From the NCBI GenBank assembly GCA_016584305.1, contig JACEEZ010010964.1:197525-261524 (forward strand): a DNA stretch of 64,000 bases. The letters are read 5' to 3'. Positions 22,300-34,440 of this stretch are shown one piece after another. The position numbers were made by a program, and so were the translations under genes. The DNA comes from Chionoecetes opilio. Lineage: Eukaryota > Arthropoda > Malacostraca > Decapoda > Majidae. Each line of letters starts with the position of its first letter. The stretch's first letter is position 1. A model generated the notes under the pieces. The model worked only from the letters and a program-made list of their open reading frames with translations. It did not search any database and had not been told where the DNA came from.

Positions 22300-24680
22300 A
22301 TAGTTTCGCATGATTGTGGAGTGATGTAGTGGTGGGAATGGTAGGGGTTGGGGGTGGTTGCGCGTAAGCAGTTTAAGGCAAGTTTGGGGTACAAAAATGT
22401 TTCAATTTCTTAATCATCTCCTCATCCAGATATTTGAAAGCCATTTTTTAATTCCTCCAACTGATATGTATTCCTTGATCTTGTTTTAGTTTCCCGGTGA
22501 CAAATTTTTCCCTAATCCATACTCCCCAAACTTTTTGACCTTGTTTTTGATTTTCCCTTTTTTTCCCTCGAATCTTTTTCTCGTCTCTTTTTTGTCTGCC
22601 CCTTCCCCACTTTTCACTTTTTTGCTTAAACCCATTTTCCCTAGTTGACTCCATCTGAAAATCTATCTAATCCTTTTGTTAAATCCTCCGTCCTCTTTAC
22701 TTTCTAGTTCTTTCTTAGTAATTTAGCATCATCGCGAATAAACTCATATACTCTTTCACTCCCTCTGTCATATCATTTACATAGACCCAGAAAAACATCC
22801 TGGGGCCATACTGATCCTTGAGGAACTCCCTTATCCCACTGCAACCATTCTGACTTTCTGTCTTTATTACTGCTCTCAATTTCTTGTTGCTCAAGTAGTC
22901 TTCCATCCACTTCAGCAAACCACCCTTCAATCCTCCTACATGTTCTAGCTTCCAGATCTGTCTCTCTGTGAGGTACTTGTCAAATGCTTCTTCTTTAGTC
23001 AAGTCTATGCAATCGACCCACCCCTCTCTTTCCTGTGTCCCATCGTCCTCTCGAGAAAAGCTTAATAAATTCGTTGTTACATGACATTCCCCTCCTAAAT
23101 CCAAACTGGCCACCTGCGAGTATGGTTTGTCTCTTCCAAATATTTCAACCTATGTCTTCTTCACAATTTTTTAAAACACAATTTTTTTGCCACACACTTG
23201 TAATGATCTGGCCTGTAATCTAATCTTCTTCTTTGTCTCTCTTTGTGAATTGCACAATATTTGCTCTTTTTCCAATCAAGCGGGACTCTGCTCTCCTTGA
23301 GTGAACTCCTCAATTTCACTATGAATACTTTCCGGCTAAGTTTTTTTTTTTGGTTACTGCAACTCTTTCATAACCAGTTCTCACTCCATCTGGACCCGGG
23401 CTTTCTCACATCTTGACTTTCCATTAGCCTTTTACTTCTATTACGTCTACTTTTATGTCCCTTCATTATATTTTCTTGTGCTATTATATTTTTTTCGTTT
23501 TAAATTCACTTTCTCTTGTCTAAATACGTCTTGATAAGCACTTATTCATCACCTCAGCCTGTTGTAATTTATCTTCGTACACTATGCTCTACCTTCGCTT
23601 ATCTATACTTCCGTTTTTTTTCATTTTTTCCATTTATATATCTTATAGGTGAACGTTTGGGTTCGTTCTTACATTTTTCTATTATCTTCCTCTCATAGTT
23701 TACGTTCTTCTTCTCTTCGGATTCTTACATATTCCATTTCCTAGTTGTTTTGTACTTCTCCCAAAGGTTGATACCTCCTTTTTTTCCTCCAACTTTTCCA
23801 TGTTTTTTCTCTTTCTAGTCTTTGGTAATTCCATTTTCTGTTAAACCATTCATTCTTTTTCTTTTCTCTGATACTATCCTATGAACATATATTTATTTCC
23901 TTCTGTGTAATTTCGGATGAACTCATCCGCATTTTTTCTGGGTACTCCTTGTTGCGGAAATTACTCAGTCTGTTTCTCTTCGTCCGGGAAAATGTTCTTA
24001 ATCCGTCTAAAATCTGCTTTTCCATAAGTGTATCTTCCTTCCTTGTGTTCTTCTCTTCTCCCCCTCTTTTTTGCTATCAGTTACTTCAAATTCAATATAC
24101 AGGGTCACTCTTTCCAAGTGGCACTGTAATTTACTTTACTGATAATTTACTTTATTTTACTTGACGAAAGAACTTCCAGTTCTTTCCCGTCACTAGTAGT
24201 ATCTTAGTCTTGGATGGTTCTTCCGCTACTCTGAAATCTTGTATTCCTTTCTTGAATCCACTGAGTCATGATGTTATTCATTACCAAATCCAACAATGCA
24301 CCACCCCATGAGTCTCCTCCTCCTTCAGTATACCTTCTTCCCAGCAAACTTCTTTTGCAGTTAGAATCTCTCATCAAATTATGTTCTCAATCAATTTTCC
24401 ATCGTATTCTTTAACATTTGCTTGTGTCTCTTATCATGTCTCCATACTCTTCTCTCCCCCAGGAATTTGTCTTAGGTGGAAAGTATGTGAGTACTAAGTC
24501 TCTTATTCTTCTTTTTTCACCACCACTCTAACCTTCAACACACCCCCCTTCTGCCCATACCTTCTCCCTTTTTTCCACATTCCCTACTACCGACTCCTTC
24601 CTTGTTAACACATTACACACCACCTCCCTTTTTCTGATTTCTGTTTCGCCTCCATGCATTATATTCACCCTTAGTATGGT
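22300..24680 (-). pseudogene. Jockey/CR1-type LINE: endonuclease (C-terminal part) and reverse transcriptase
   Basis: Minus-strand fragments, N- to C-terminal: endonuclease pieces resembling FPPKTNSWERREYGDM, MRDSNCKRSLLGRRYTEGGG and RVAEEPSKTKILL (24490-24200); a linker with YTYGKADFR (about 24030); KPGPDGVRTGYERV (about 23390); SRVPLDWKKSKYCAIHKER (about 23290-23230); VTTNLLSF, WVDCIDL, EEAFDKYL, WKLEHVGGLKGGLLKWMEDY (23075-22900); YVNDMTEGVKEYMSLFA followed by a ruined FADD motif (22790-22730); and KVWGVWIREK...AFKYLDEEM (22540-22390). The RT catalytic Asp pair reads AMM instead of ADD in the longest frame. Frame breaks are numerous. The family is common in decapods (recalled). The element would encode endonuclease and RT for target-primed reverse transcription. 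Confidence 0.8.
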
Positions 24681-25264
24681 CACTTGGGCGATTCGCTTCA
24701 CATTAAGGTGAAGGAAGTATTTTGAGGGTCTATCCTAAGCATTTTATGTCCGCTGAATCCAAATCGTAGTTGGGTCACTCGTTAGCGGTAAGTTTTCGCG
24801 CACATTGCAATTTGGCAATTAATGATAAGAATTGGCATTACAATTGCAGATGGAAACCAGACCGTGTCCGTAGAGACCCTCTTTTGGGACTCAAATGAAG
24901 CTTATTAAGAGTGCATAAAATGTTATTTTAGTACATCTCGTGGGTTGTATCTGGTCGCATTACCTGAAACTATCATGGGAAATTAGAGATAATGGAAAAA
25001 AATGGAGAAAATAATAAAAGGAATATTTTTGCCTAAATTTCACATCAATAGTCATGAAATGTTCTTGCTGTATCTGTTTCTCATAAAGGTCACTACCTCC
25101 CCTGATTAATAGAAAAATGGTACTTTTCTCTGACTGTCCTCATGGTCCGTATTTTATGACATACGGTAATGAAATTTCGCAAATAAATGTAAAATTTCAT
25201 TGGCTATAATTTTAGAATTAGCTATCAAAACCCTAAATAAATAAATTCATTTATTAATTATCGC

Positions 25265-25540
25265 CATTTCCTTCCCAGGTCTCGCATGAAATCGTGTGTC
25301 ATTTGCGGTGCCAACTAACGGAGATGTGGTCCTTCGACTCGACGCCCAAGGAGATGTTCGGAGTATGCTGGCCAAAGTGGGCTTCGAAAGGCGAATTTTC
25401 GTAGGCCCCAGGAGGTCCTCTAGAGGACGATTGGTCGGGGGCCCAGACAGTGCATTGCAAAATCCAGCCCCACAATTCGCGAGGCAGTTACAGAGATGAG
25501 CACAGACCTTGCGCGGAGGCCGCCACCCCGGACCATTCAA
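25265..25540 (+). other. Exon-like GC-rich segment inside the inverted-repeat element
   Basis: CCATTTCCTTCCCAG (acceptor-like) precedes an ATG with MKSCVICG, reminiscent of the first Cys pair of a THAP-type zinc finger. A second frame carries NGDVVLRLDAQGDVRSMLAK and VGFERRIFVGPRRSSR. The segment ends at AAGGTAAGACG, a good donor. It could be a decayed THAP-like first exon or a captured host exon; too little remains to decide. Confidence 0.35.
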
Positions 25541-25899
25541 GGTAAGACGAATTTTTTTTTTTTTTTTTTTGGAAAAAATCTTTCGACATTAAAACTATTG
25601 CTGATTATGGTCCTAGTTATTCAAGATGGGAGCCGCCTAAGATTGAGTGGCACTGATTTCCGGATAAAACTCGCAGATGAATGATAAAATCTAACTCGCG
25701 TGCGAGGAGTGGAAAGCCCGTGGGCCATTGGCCCGCGAGGGCTTTTAAACTAATAAACATTCTTTGAATACTTTTAAATTGATGTTTCGAGAATATCTTA
25801 TTTTCTTATTATTCATGCATAGATTCCTGACAAGTATAATTCCTGAAGTTTCCTATTCCTTTTCCTATTCCTAAGTATCTCTATTCTGAAGTATAAGTA

Positions 25900-26392
25900 A
25901 CCTCCGACCCCTGGTCCGCTGACGAAGAGAGCTGGACGTGCTGTGTCCGAGTTCGTGAGCAGATTTACAGGAATATACCTGCTATCTGCCGCAGGCTAGG
26001 TGGCGGCACTTTTCAGAGACGAAGGTTGGAGCAGCACTGGCCCTCCGACAGTCCCAACGCCCCAACCCAGCACATTATGCGAGCCCAGCTACAGGCCGTC
26101 TTCTGGGAGGGGGCTGTGAAGAAGGAGTTGGTGACCCTCGACCCCGACCAAGTTACGGCTACGGCCCCCCACCCAAAACCTTGCGCTATCCCTTCCACCC
26201 TGCCTCCCGCCCCGCAAAGTATCATGGATGGGATTGCAGTGCGGATGCGAACGACTGCTCGACCATCGCTGCCCGCTGTCAAGCCTGCAGACTCCTTGTT
26301 CGGTAGCTTTGCGATTGCTCCCCCCGATATGTCATCAACACGAGGAATATTGGGCATGAGGACTTCGATGGCGTTAGACGCTAGATATTAGA
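25900..26392 (+). other. GC-rich open segment, product unknown
   Basis: Open for about 121 codons from the ATG at 26026 (MEQHWPSDSPNAPTQ...), preceded by sequence encoding Arg/Leu-rich residues. Rich in Pro, Ala and Thr; no motif recognised. The reverse strand is also open over much of it, so coding status is uncertain. Confidence 0.3.
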
Positions 26393-27112
26393 TTTTTTTC
26401 AACTTGTGAACGCTCGCTATCGCAAGTAGGGATTTTTTTGTGTTCTAATGTTATTTTCCCAAAAACTACGCGGAGGAGACTCGGTTTTCGTTGTTTGAAA
26501 TTTTGGTGTTCCTGGATTAATACTCGGGTCACTATCGGACGGAAAAAAGGCTTTCCGCTTCACCTTAGTTGAAGGAAGTATTTTGAGGGTCCTTAATCCT
26601 AAGCATTTTTTCAGTTGAATACCCTGTTCTACGCAATAATTGTACCCCCCTTTGCACAAATTCGGTTAATTAATGTTTCCCCTAAGAACAATGTTTGTTA
26701 TTTTCCTTTTTTTACTAATTAAAAATTTAGTTTTTTCATATTAAGAACTCAGGCTTTAAGGCCAAAATTATTCCTTTTTATATTTTTCCCAATTTTTTTC
26801 CACTTATCTCTAATTTCATATAGTTCAGTAATCCGAACGATACAACCACGGAGTTAACTCAATAACATTTTTATGCACTCTTAATAGCTTCAATTTGAGT
26901 CCAAAACGAGGTCTCTACGAAGTCTGGTTCTCATTCTGCATTTGTATTGGCCATTTTATTGGCCAAATTGCCATTGCAATTGCGCGAAACTTACCGCTAA
27001 CGGTGCCCCAACTACGATTTTCGGATTCAGCGCACAAAATGCTTAGGATAAGACCCTCAAATACTCCTTCACCTAAGGTGAGCGAAAAGCCGTTTTTTTT
27101 TCCGCCCTAAGT

Positions 27113-28251
27113 GCCCGACACCTCCCCACTGCACAATCCTCAGAGTCACTACAGCTTCGTTTTCTACTAAACCCATATGTCTGGTTTCTTGGCTCTCAGG
27201 TAGTCGTTTACTTCTGTATGTTGACACTAGCCCATGTTAATTATTTTAGGTACGACCCGCCATCCTTTTTATTATCCTTCCATTTGAACTGTCTTCTTTA
27301 CTCTTTCTTCTTTTAGATAACCATTTCTTTCAGTTTTTGGTTAACTCAACTCTCCAATAATCATTTCTGTTTTTCCTTCCTAAAACTCGTCCAATAGATT
27401 TCTGTTTTTCCCCCTCTTCCGTTCTCAATTCGTTTTTTTCTTTGAGCTTCTTTAACAGTACATTCACTCTAGCTCTTTCTCCTCATTCATATCTTTTCTT
27501 ATTCAATTTTCTTATATTCTTCTGTCTTTGCCATTTTCCCATGCCATAGACAATATTCTTGTGCTGTCGTTTGGTGAGCCTAAACTTAACCTTTTAAGGG
27601 TGGGCCCATCCTTGCCCCTCTATTTCCTTAACCTATGTATCTCTTCAATTTCCTCTTCTATCTCCCGTATTTTCTTTCTACTCTTTAAATATTTCTTTTG
27701 ACCTTTCTTTTCTTCCTCTTTTCTTATGTTTTTCTTGTGGCAGCCACTTTTTCTTTGAAGAACCAAAATGATGACACATTTCTTTTGTCCACCGTATCTC
27801 TAACTTACATTTTTCCTTTTGTTTGATTTACTTTTACTACTTTCCTTTGCTCAGATTTTTCTTTTCATTTTCTTGATCTCTATAATTGACGTAAGCTTTC
27901 TTGGTCTTTTTTTTCCCTTTTTCTATCTTCCATGTTCTTTCTTTCATCTTTCATTTCCTCTTCGTCATTTTTCCCATTTCTTTGTACTGCATTAATTTCT
28001 GCATGCTTTTCACTACTTTTTCAGTCGCTCGTTTAACCATTATTCGTCCACTCTATTTTTCCAAAATAGTATTATCTTTTTCCAGGACGACACTTCCTTT
28101 CTTTTCCATCTTTAGCTAGTTTTATCCTCAATTCGTGTACTACTACTGACGTTTTCTAGCATTAACTCTTCTCTGGTTCTTTTCAGCCCTAATATGTCTT
28201 TTTATCTTTGGTATCAAAGCCATCAAAAGGTGTCATGGCGTGATCTGCCAT
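27113..28251 (-). pseudogene. 5' part of the same LINE: ORF1-like region and endonuclease start
   Basis: Immediately beyond the inserted element the minus strand reads an endonuclease-like N-terminus with YLRAKKPDIW and VENEAVVTLR (27220-27130), which continues the LINE at 22300-24680. Further upstream the strand is very A/G-rich (Lys/Glu-rich translation), as in many LINE ORF1 proteins, back to an ATG at 28251 (MADHAMTPFDGFDTKDKK). Stops and frame shifts are frequent, so ORF1 borders are tentative. Confidence 0.55.
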
Positions 28252-28289
28252 CTTTTGTTTACTTTCCAATTTTTTTTCCACTTTTTAGG

Positions 28290-28616
28290 CTAATCATATG
28301 TCGCGAGACTATTTACTTCAATAGCTCTCACCTGTAAATACTCAGGTTCTTTTTTGGGTTCTCTGCTCCTTGTTTGGTCACAGCAGCCATCACAATAGCC
28401 AGTTGTGTTAGGAGCCTTCTTGAGCGCGTCTGTAAACACCAGCTGACAGCTGTGGTGTGGAAAGCGCTTGTCCCTGTCTCCTCTCTGCCTCATCCCGCAC
28501 TTCATGTCTTTTTTATCAGAACCCTCATAAGTAACGCCAGTAGGAGTTGACCAAGTTTTCCTTCGCCTGAGATAGGTTGTGTAAAACTCGTGAACTACAT
28601 ACAGCTCGCCTCTCAC
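28290..28616 (-). CDS. Unrecognised 108-codon open frame
   Basis: A Cys/Lys/Arg-rich peptide (MKCGMRQRGDRDKR; GYCDGCCDQTR). Composition is less biased than the surroundings. No domain is recognised and no splice sites clearly bound it. It could be a decayed transposon C-terminus or chance. Confidence 0.2.
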   Translation of the reverse strand: MRGELYVVHEFYTTYLRRRKTWSTPTGVTYEGSDKKDMKCGMRQRGDRDKRFPHHSCQLVFTDALKKAPNTTGYCDGCCDQTRSREPKKEPEYLQVRAIEVNSLATYD

Positions 28617-28619
28617 TCA

Positions 28620-29756
28620 CTGCCGAACTAATAGTACGTGTTAAGTCCCGTGCTAGCGGTGTGTTTTTGCCTATCAGCCCCTTCACATGTTCACCTCACA
28701 CTGGTAGTGTGGGGGCGAACGGCGTACAATATCAAAACCTTGATAATGAATACTGTTGTACGCCATAAATGCCCTTCACATATTTTGTCCCTCTAGTTTC
28801 CTTCCATGTCCTCTTGTGTTCCTACATCACTTACATACAATGTCTTCTTTTGTCCATTTCTTTCTTCCCGACATAGCTCTGGAGTCTAAAGAACTCATAT
28901 CAAGTCTCCTCTTTCTTTTCTTTTCCTCCAATGAACGACAAACCCATTTCTCACCCTCTCCGTATATGTCAGATTTTTACAGTTGAAACACCACGAGTGT
29001 TGTATGGTGATGTAAGTGGTGCTCCTGGTAAGGAATGGTTTGGATTTCCTCCCTAAACATGAACCATGAATGGGATAAGATATTTAGATCGTGCTAAAGG
29101 ACGAGAGCTTAACTTTTGCCATATCCACGTCAGTGAACTTCATGCTACGTGGAGGCCACTCCCCACAAAACAAAACCTGTGACAAAGTGGCTTTCAGAGA
29201 ACAATATTCCTGTGTTAGATGACCTGGAAACTCACATGATCTAAACCCAAATAAAAAATGCCTGAACAAATGATGAAAAAACAGTGTGTGAGAATCCGTC
29301 AGATCCCCTTACCGGTTTAACCCTAGCGGCGGGCGACGTCTGGTAAGTCCTAAGTCGGGTGGGCGAGCTGGGTCAAGTGACATACTGGTACGTCGTCAGG
29401 AATCCGGCCCGATTTTGACTCTGCAGAAACCTTCTCTTTGTCTTGATATAATTACTGTAAATGGGAGTAGATTCCGCAGCATATGTGGTGTCCATATGGA
29501 AATAGTAGTAGCCTCGTCCCAACATTTGCTTCAGAGCGCAAGCTTCTACGCAACAAGAAAGACTTGAGTAGAATTTATTTGTCGTTCGGTGAGACGACAT
29601 AGTGCCACTGACAATTTATTTTTTTTTGGCCTGATTTTGAAGCTCTACAACACCCTCCTGCTATATGGGAAAACTTACCTTTAACAAACTTCAATTTTTC
29701 ATGAGGAGCTGATATATATAGGCACGGGATTTTGGTCCTCGCTGAACGAAGCTCCG
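28620..29756. other. Spacer, nothing recognised
   Basis: No gene or element ends identified. A short hairpin (GGCGTACAA...TTGTACGCC) lies at about 28720-28763. Confidence 0.35.
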
Positions 29757-29784
29757 AATGAGAATAGAGAAGAGAGAGAGAGAG

Positions 29785-29839
<55 letters not shown>

Positions 29840-29870
29840 CGAGAGAGGAGAGTAGAGAGGAGAGAGAAAG

Positions 29871-29932
<62 letters not shown>

Positions 29933-29940
29933 GAGAGGGA

Positions 29941-30001
<61 letters not shown>

Positions 30002-30008
30002 CGAGAGA

Positions 30009-30066
<58 letters not shown>

Positions 30067-30404
30067 AGAAGAGAGAGAGAGAGAGGGAGGAGAGAGGGGA
30101 GAGAGGAGAGAGAAGAGGGAAGGGAGAGGAGAGAGAGATAGAGAGGGAGGAGAGAGAGGGAGAGAGATAGTAGAGGAGAGGAGATAGAGAGGTAGAGGTA
30201 GAGGAGTGGGAGAGAGAGGGAGAGAGAGAGAGAGAGAGACTAGGAAGAGAGGAGCGAGGGGGAGGAGCGAGAGAGAGAGAGAGAAGATGAGAGAGAGAAG
30301 AAAGGCGGAGAGGCAGACATTGTAATGGTGGTGTGTGTGAGAAGAGAGAGAGAGAGAGGAGAGAGGTAGTAGAGAGAGCGAGAGAGAGATGAGAGAGAGA
30401 GAGT

Positions 30405-30450
<46 letters not shown>

Positions 30451-30462
30451 AGGAGAGAGAAA

Positions 30463-30493
<31 letters not shown>

Positions 30494-30498
30494 GAGAG

Positions 30499-30545
<47 letters not shown>
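29757..30545 (+). repeat. (GA)n purine array, ~790 bp
   Basis: Almost pure GA/GGA with scattered interruptions, including a short GT-rich patch near 30325. The long open frame of Arg-Glu repeats is an artefact. Confidence 0.95.
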
Positions 30546-30546
<1 letters not shown>

Positions 30547-30905
30547 TAGGGATTAATTAAGGAAGTAATAAGTTATAATACGCAAAGAGCTTCACCGGAG
30601 GTGTCACTCCGGCGTTTAACATTGCGCGCCATTTTGATTTTCATGGCGACTAGCATCCTAGCGACGGAATTGGCCTCTGACAGCCGCCCGTGCAGAAAGA
30701 GGGTGAATCCCACCTCCTTTTGGTGATGAATCGCCCTCGGAGGACAGCAATGCTGGGGCGTCTATGGAACGGCTTCGTTCCTGAGAAAGGCTAACACAAC
30801 GCGCTCGGGGGCGGGTCATTCATCGGCCACAGTTGTTCCAAATGCGTAATAACAGCGGCTTTGTTCTTCACGTACTATTATTTTTTGTGTGTGTGTGTGT
30901 GAAAG

Positions 30906-31080
30906 GGGAGTACTGTGGTGACCCCAATGTTGGCTTCACGCCAGCTGCTTAATTACCCCTAAAGGTCACGCCACGCCAGATGCGGCTGACCTGACTGGGG
31001 TGACCCAAATTCCTCGCACCTCCTGCCATGGGAGCGGGACCCAGTCAGTCTGCTACCTACCATCACAGAGAGCTAACACA
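30906..31080. repeat. Half of a foldback-type repeat shared with T1 interiors
   Basis: GGTGACCCCAATGTTGG, TTAATTACCCCTAAAGGTCA and CTGCTACCTACCATCACA match the left arm of the inverted repeat at 38888-39060. Confidence 0.55.
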
Positions 31081-31289
31081 CTCCGCTCTGTGATGCTCGC
31101 CTGCGTGCCGTCTCCGCTGTAACATATACATTCTCGCCTTAAGAAACTTTTGTTGCAAACTTAGTGTTTGGTTTATTCTATATCCCGTGTCTAGCTAAAG
31201 AAACTACGAACACAGTCATCCTAATTCCATACTCCTCACTATACTCCCGCAGAACCTTTAAGTGTTTCCGTCGTCCTTCTCAAAAAAGT

Positions 31290-31670
31290 AAGTTTATTCC
31301 ATTATTCCTTATTCCAGAATTCACTGTGCCACCCCGTCGCTTAACCTCCAACACTTATTCCCCCTACCTCCACACACACCAAAACGCTCCGACTTGGTTT
31401 GTACTTCCTTGTATTCTCTAGCTATTCCATCATTTCTTCATTCCCTGTGTCACCTTCGTTGCTTCAACACTATTTCCCACCTCCACACACGTGCCGATGT
31501 GTTGTACTTCCTTGATTCTCTACGATTCCTCATTCCTTCATTCCCTGTGTGCGCTCCCGTCGCTTCAACACTTGTTCCCCCGTCCCACACCGCCGAATGT
31601 GTTGTACATAAGGCTTCCTTGTATTTCTTAGTTAAAAAAAATGCTATTCCATTATTCCTTCTTATAGGGG
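31290..31670 (+). repeat. Tandem repeat, unit about 100-130 bp, 3-4 copies
   Basis: Copies share CATTCCTTCATTCCCTGTGT, CGTCGCTTCAACACTT, CCCACCTCCACACAC and TTGTACTTCCTTGTATT; starts at about 31300, 31429, 31528 and a partial at 31650. Unit length varies. Confidence 0.7.
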
Positions 31671-31820
31671 CCGAGTATACGCAACTGTGCGCAGGCGGCC
31701 GTCTGCCGAAGCCATGCGTTGTGCTCGTCTGGCATTCGCCACCCGGTTCGAGATGCGCCTCCACCACTCAATCAAGGTAAATCACCACATTGGTGATTTA
31801 CCATGGTGTTTGGGGATATG

Positions 31821-32800
31821 GGAGGCGGTATCAGAGGGTTAGTGGTCTCCGCCCGAGTTCGATCCCCGACGAAATCCAAAATCTTTCCTGCACCGTCGAG
31901 TGGGCCGAAGAACAACACCAATGCCCTGCCCATTAACTCTACCTTCGATGGGGGGGGCGAGTGCATCGGAGGGCACAGGTTCCACATGAACAGCCTCATG
32001 CGCATGAGCATCTAATCGCAGGCGTCACTATAAAAACTCCAGATCACCTGAGAGCTTCAACCCAGAATGTCCACCGTGAAGAATCCTTCACCCCTATATC
32101 CCACCTGAAGAACCATCAACCCCAGCCCAAAGTAAATGTAATTTTATAAATTAGAATAACAAATATATCCTTTGTGTTTATGCATTTGTGAAAGTTTAAA
32201 AAAAGAATTAAGAGTATATACAATGTTCAAATACAAAATACATTATAATTTACTCGGTATTCCAAAATATCGTACATGATACATATTACACATGACTCTG
32301 AACAGCAATTTGTTGGCATAAAATTTTGAGAGGATTATCAGAAAACGATCATGCCACATATTCCTGAAGTAAATTTTTTAAAGCTTTGTTTGCTGCCATG
32401 GCTGGTCCTTGATGTAACTCTTGTGTTTGTTTCCAATATGAGTCATCGTTTTTGTGTTGTGTAACACCCGTATTCACATCCACAAAAGTGACAGAGTGGT
32501 TTTACAGTCATGTGCCTGTATATAAGACCAGACCACTTGGAAGTGAAAGTCCGGTCAAGGTCTTGACCCCACCTGAAGACTGTCACCCAAGGATATCCTC
32601 ACCTGAAGAAACCGTCACCCTTCCAAACTCTGGGGTGACTGATCTTCAGGTGATCCAAAAATCCCTTGCCTGGCTCACAACCACGGGCGAGAACCAACCA
32701 TCAGCCCCTCATGAACCTCCAAGACTACCATTCTTGAGCCCTAGGTCACCACTGCTTACAGCATTATAGGGCACGAAAAAATTAAAAAAAAAATAGAAAA
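31821..32800 (+). repeat. tRNA-derived SINE (family S) split by an insertion
   Basis: The 5' part (to 32040) has the A box GGTATCAGAGGGTTAGTGG, B box GAGTTCGATCC and the shared body to TCACTATAAAAACTCC. The missing 3' part resumes at about 32657 with AAAAATCCCTTGCCTGGCTC, CAACCACGGGCGAGAACC and an A-rich tail. The two parts together make one full SINE. Confidence 0.75.
32041..32655. mobile_element. 0.6-kb non-autonomous element inside the SINE
   Basis: Ends AGATCACCTGAGAGCTTCA and, inverted, GGATCACCTGAAGATCAG. AAAAACTCC on the left and AAAAATCCC on the right look like a target duplication of 8-9 bp with one difference. No coding region. Confidence 0.6.
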
Positions 32801-34144
32801 AGAAACGATAAGAAAAACCACCACAAGCATCTGGGTTTGGTTAGTATGGCCAAATTTCCTTTGTATACTTGCCCTCTTCATTATTGAGTCAGAATACGAA
32901 TCACTACTATATGCTGTGTGTTTATGAGCATTTATATGATGATTGCTACCTTAACCACCACCTTAGAGGCACTGAGCTTGCTGGAACAGCGCATATCTGA
33001 CGTCATCAATCTCCGCTTTGGGGTCCCCAAGAACAGCTTGATGACCGGAAACAATGGGTGTTTACCTGCATTTGAATCCCAACCCTAGTAGGGGCGCACT
33101 CGGCAGTTGGCACCTATGAGTGTTGTGCGTTTGTTGTGTGGTGGTGGACACCAAAAAGTTTTCGGTGTCACGTTCTATTTGTTTGCAATCATAGCAGAAT
33201 AAGCATTTAGCACCTAAAGGTTATATCTTATAATATGGGAAAGACAGCTTAATTATGCCAAGTAAGCACATTAGATTCATCTGAACATGTATTATTTTAA
33301 TCCTTACATTCTCATTGGAAATCAATGTCAAATTCTCTTTGCAAATTGGCGTTGAAAATAGCTTAGTTGCAGCTTTGTTTCGGTGTTTTCAGTATTCTGA
33401 CTTTTAGTTCTTATCAAAATTTATGGAGTATTTCTATCCCATATTATCTGGCACCATTAATGGCTACATCAGAATTGATTTATAGTTCTCTCCAGTTGTT
33501 TACAGCTTAACTATGTTCCAGCCTGGCGCGCCATTACCTTTGTGAGAAGCCATAGATATGGAGGAGTTTGGCCACTCGACGCCATCTTGCGGATTCTTGC
33601 CTCTATGCCCCGCGCATCGCAGCCTGCCTCCACTGTCCTCCCACCTCCTCTGCCACAGTGTATGTCACTAGGCCTTCATAAGATGTCATTTAAAAATGTT
33701 TATGAAACTTTGTAATATTTTGTAACGTCTTCATTACAATATACAGAACCACAAGCATGGAGCATACTATAAAGGCAATTGGCGTCTTTTTTAGTCCGAG
33801 CAGGCCAAACTCTCCTATCTACGGATCTGCCTTTTTGAGTGTGTGTGTTTGTTTTGTTTGTTTTGGGTATGGCCATCGCAGACACAATTCAGGTGTGAGC
33901 GAGAACAGTCTGGCTTGCCCTCAGCTTGCTGTTTTCTGTTTTGGAGCAGCACGATTAACAAGCCGGTCTTACCAAGCTGAGTTTTACAAAAAAGGTTTTT
34001 TTTTTCGCCCCCCAGAAAACAGGCCGAAGCAGGGGGGATCTGGGCCTCGCTTTTTTTTTTTTTTTTGTTTTTTTGGCTACTGGCTTAATATCGTGATGTA
34101 AATGGCATAAAATCACCGGAAGCCGCTATACCAAGCGGGACGCC
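32801..34144. other. Spacer, nothing recognised
   Basis: Ordinary AT-moderate sequence without open frames of interest or repeat matches elsewhere in the window. Confidence 0.4.
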
Positions 34145-34440
34145 TCCTTTGAATGTAGTCGGTTAACGTGTGAGTGTTTGACGTTCACAATCTGGTGAGA
34201 GCGTAGGTTTGAATCCTACGCCAGGGCAGGAAAAAGGAAATGATTTATTTCCGAATTATGATGACCAGCCTGAGTCACGTGTCTGTTGGAAGGACATACT
34301 GATGAGATTTAAAAAGGTAACTGTGGCCCGGGGCAATATAAAGCCTCTGTCGGGCCCGGATGCTTCCCAATGGAGGCATTACTTGGCTCCATCATACGGC
34401 CACATGCAAGTCTCTGTCAACAGAGCTCAATAAAGCTCCT
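34145..34440 (+). repeat. Second tRNA-like SINE family
   Basis: TGTAGTCGGTTAACG resembles a pol III A box, and CGTAGGTTTGAATCCTACG forms a perfect 5-bp T-arm stem with a B-box-like loop; GCCAGGGCA follows where an acceptor strand would be. The 5' acceptor strand does not pair well, so it is not a functional tRNA. About 200 bp of unrelated body follow, ending near CAATAAAGC. No second copy in this window confirms the family. Confidence 0.45.

Larger units (their letters stand above)
24681..27112. mobile_element. Unrecognised 2.4-kb inverted-repeat element inserted in the LINE
   Basis: Arms of about 350-400 bp: GGTGAAGGAAGTATTTTGAG, CCTAAGCATTTT, CGTAGTTGGG, GTTAGCGGTAAG, TTAAGAGTGCATAAAA on the left; the same blocks inverted at 26700-27112. 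A third, direct partial copy of the arm tip lies near 26558-26620. LINE sequence resumes on both sides, so the element interrupts the endonuclease domain. The interior (25260-26400) is GC-rich compared with the arms. Confidence 0.7.

Noticed and set aside
29758..30141. 127-codon Arg-Glu repeat protein
   Set aside because: Pure translation of the GA array; no start context or conserved composition outside the repeat.
34145..34232. Functional tRNA gene
   Set aside because: The T arm is perfect, but the acceptor stem does not pair and the anticodon arm is unclear; better explained as a SINE head.
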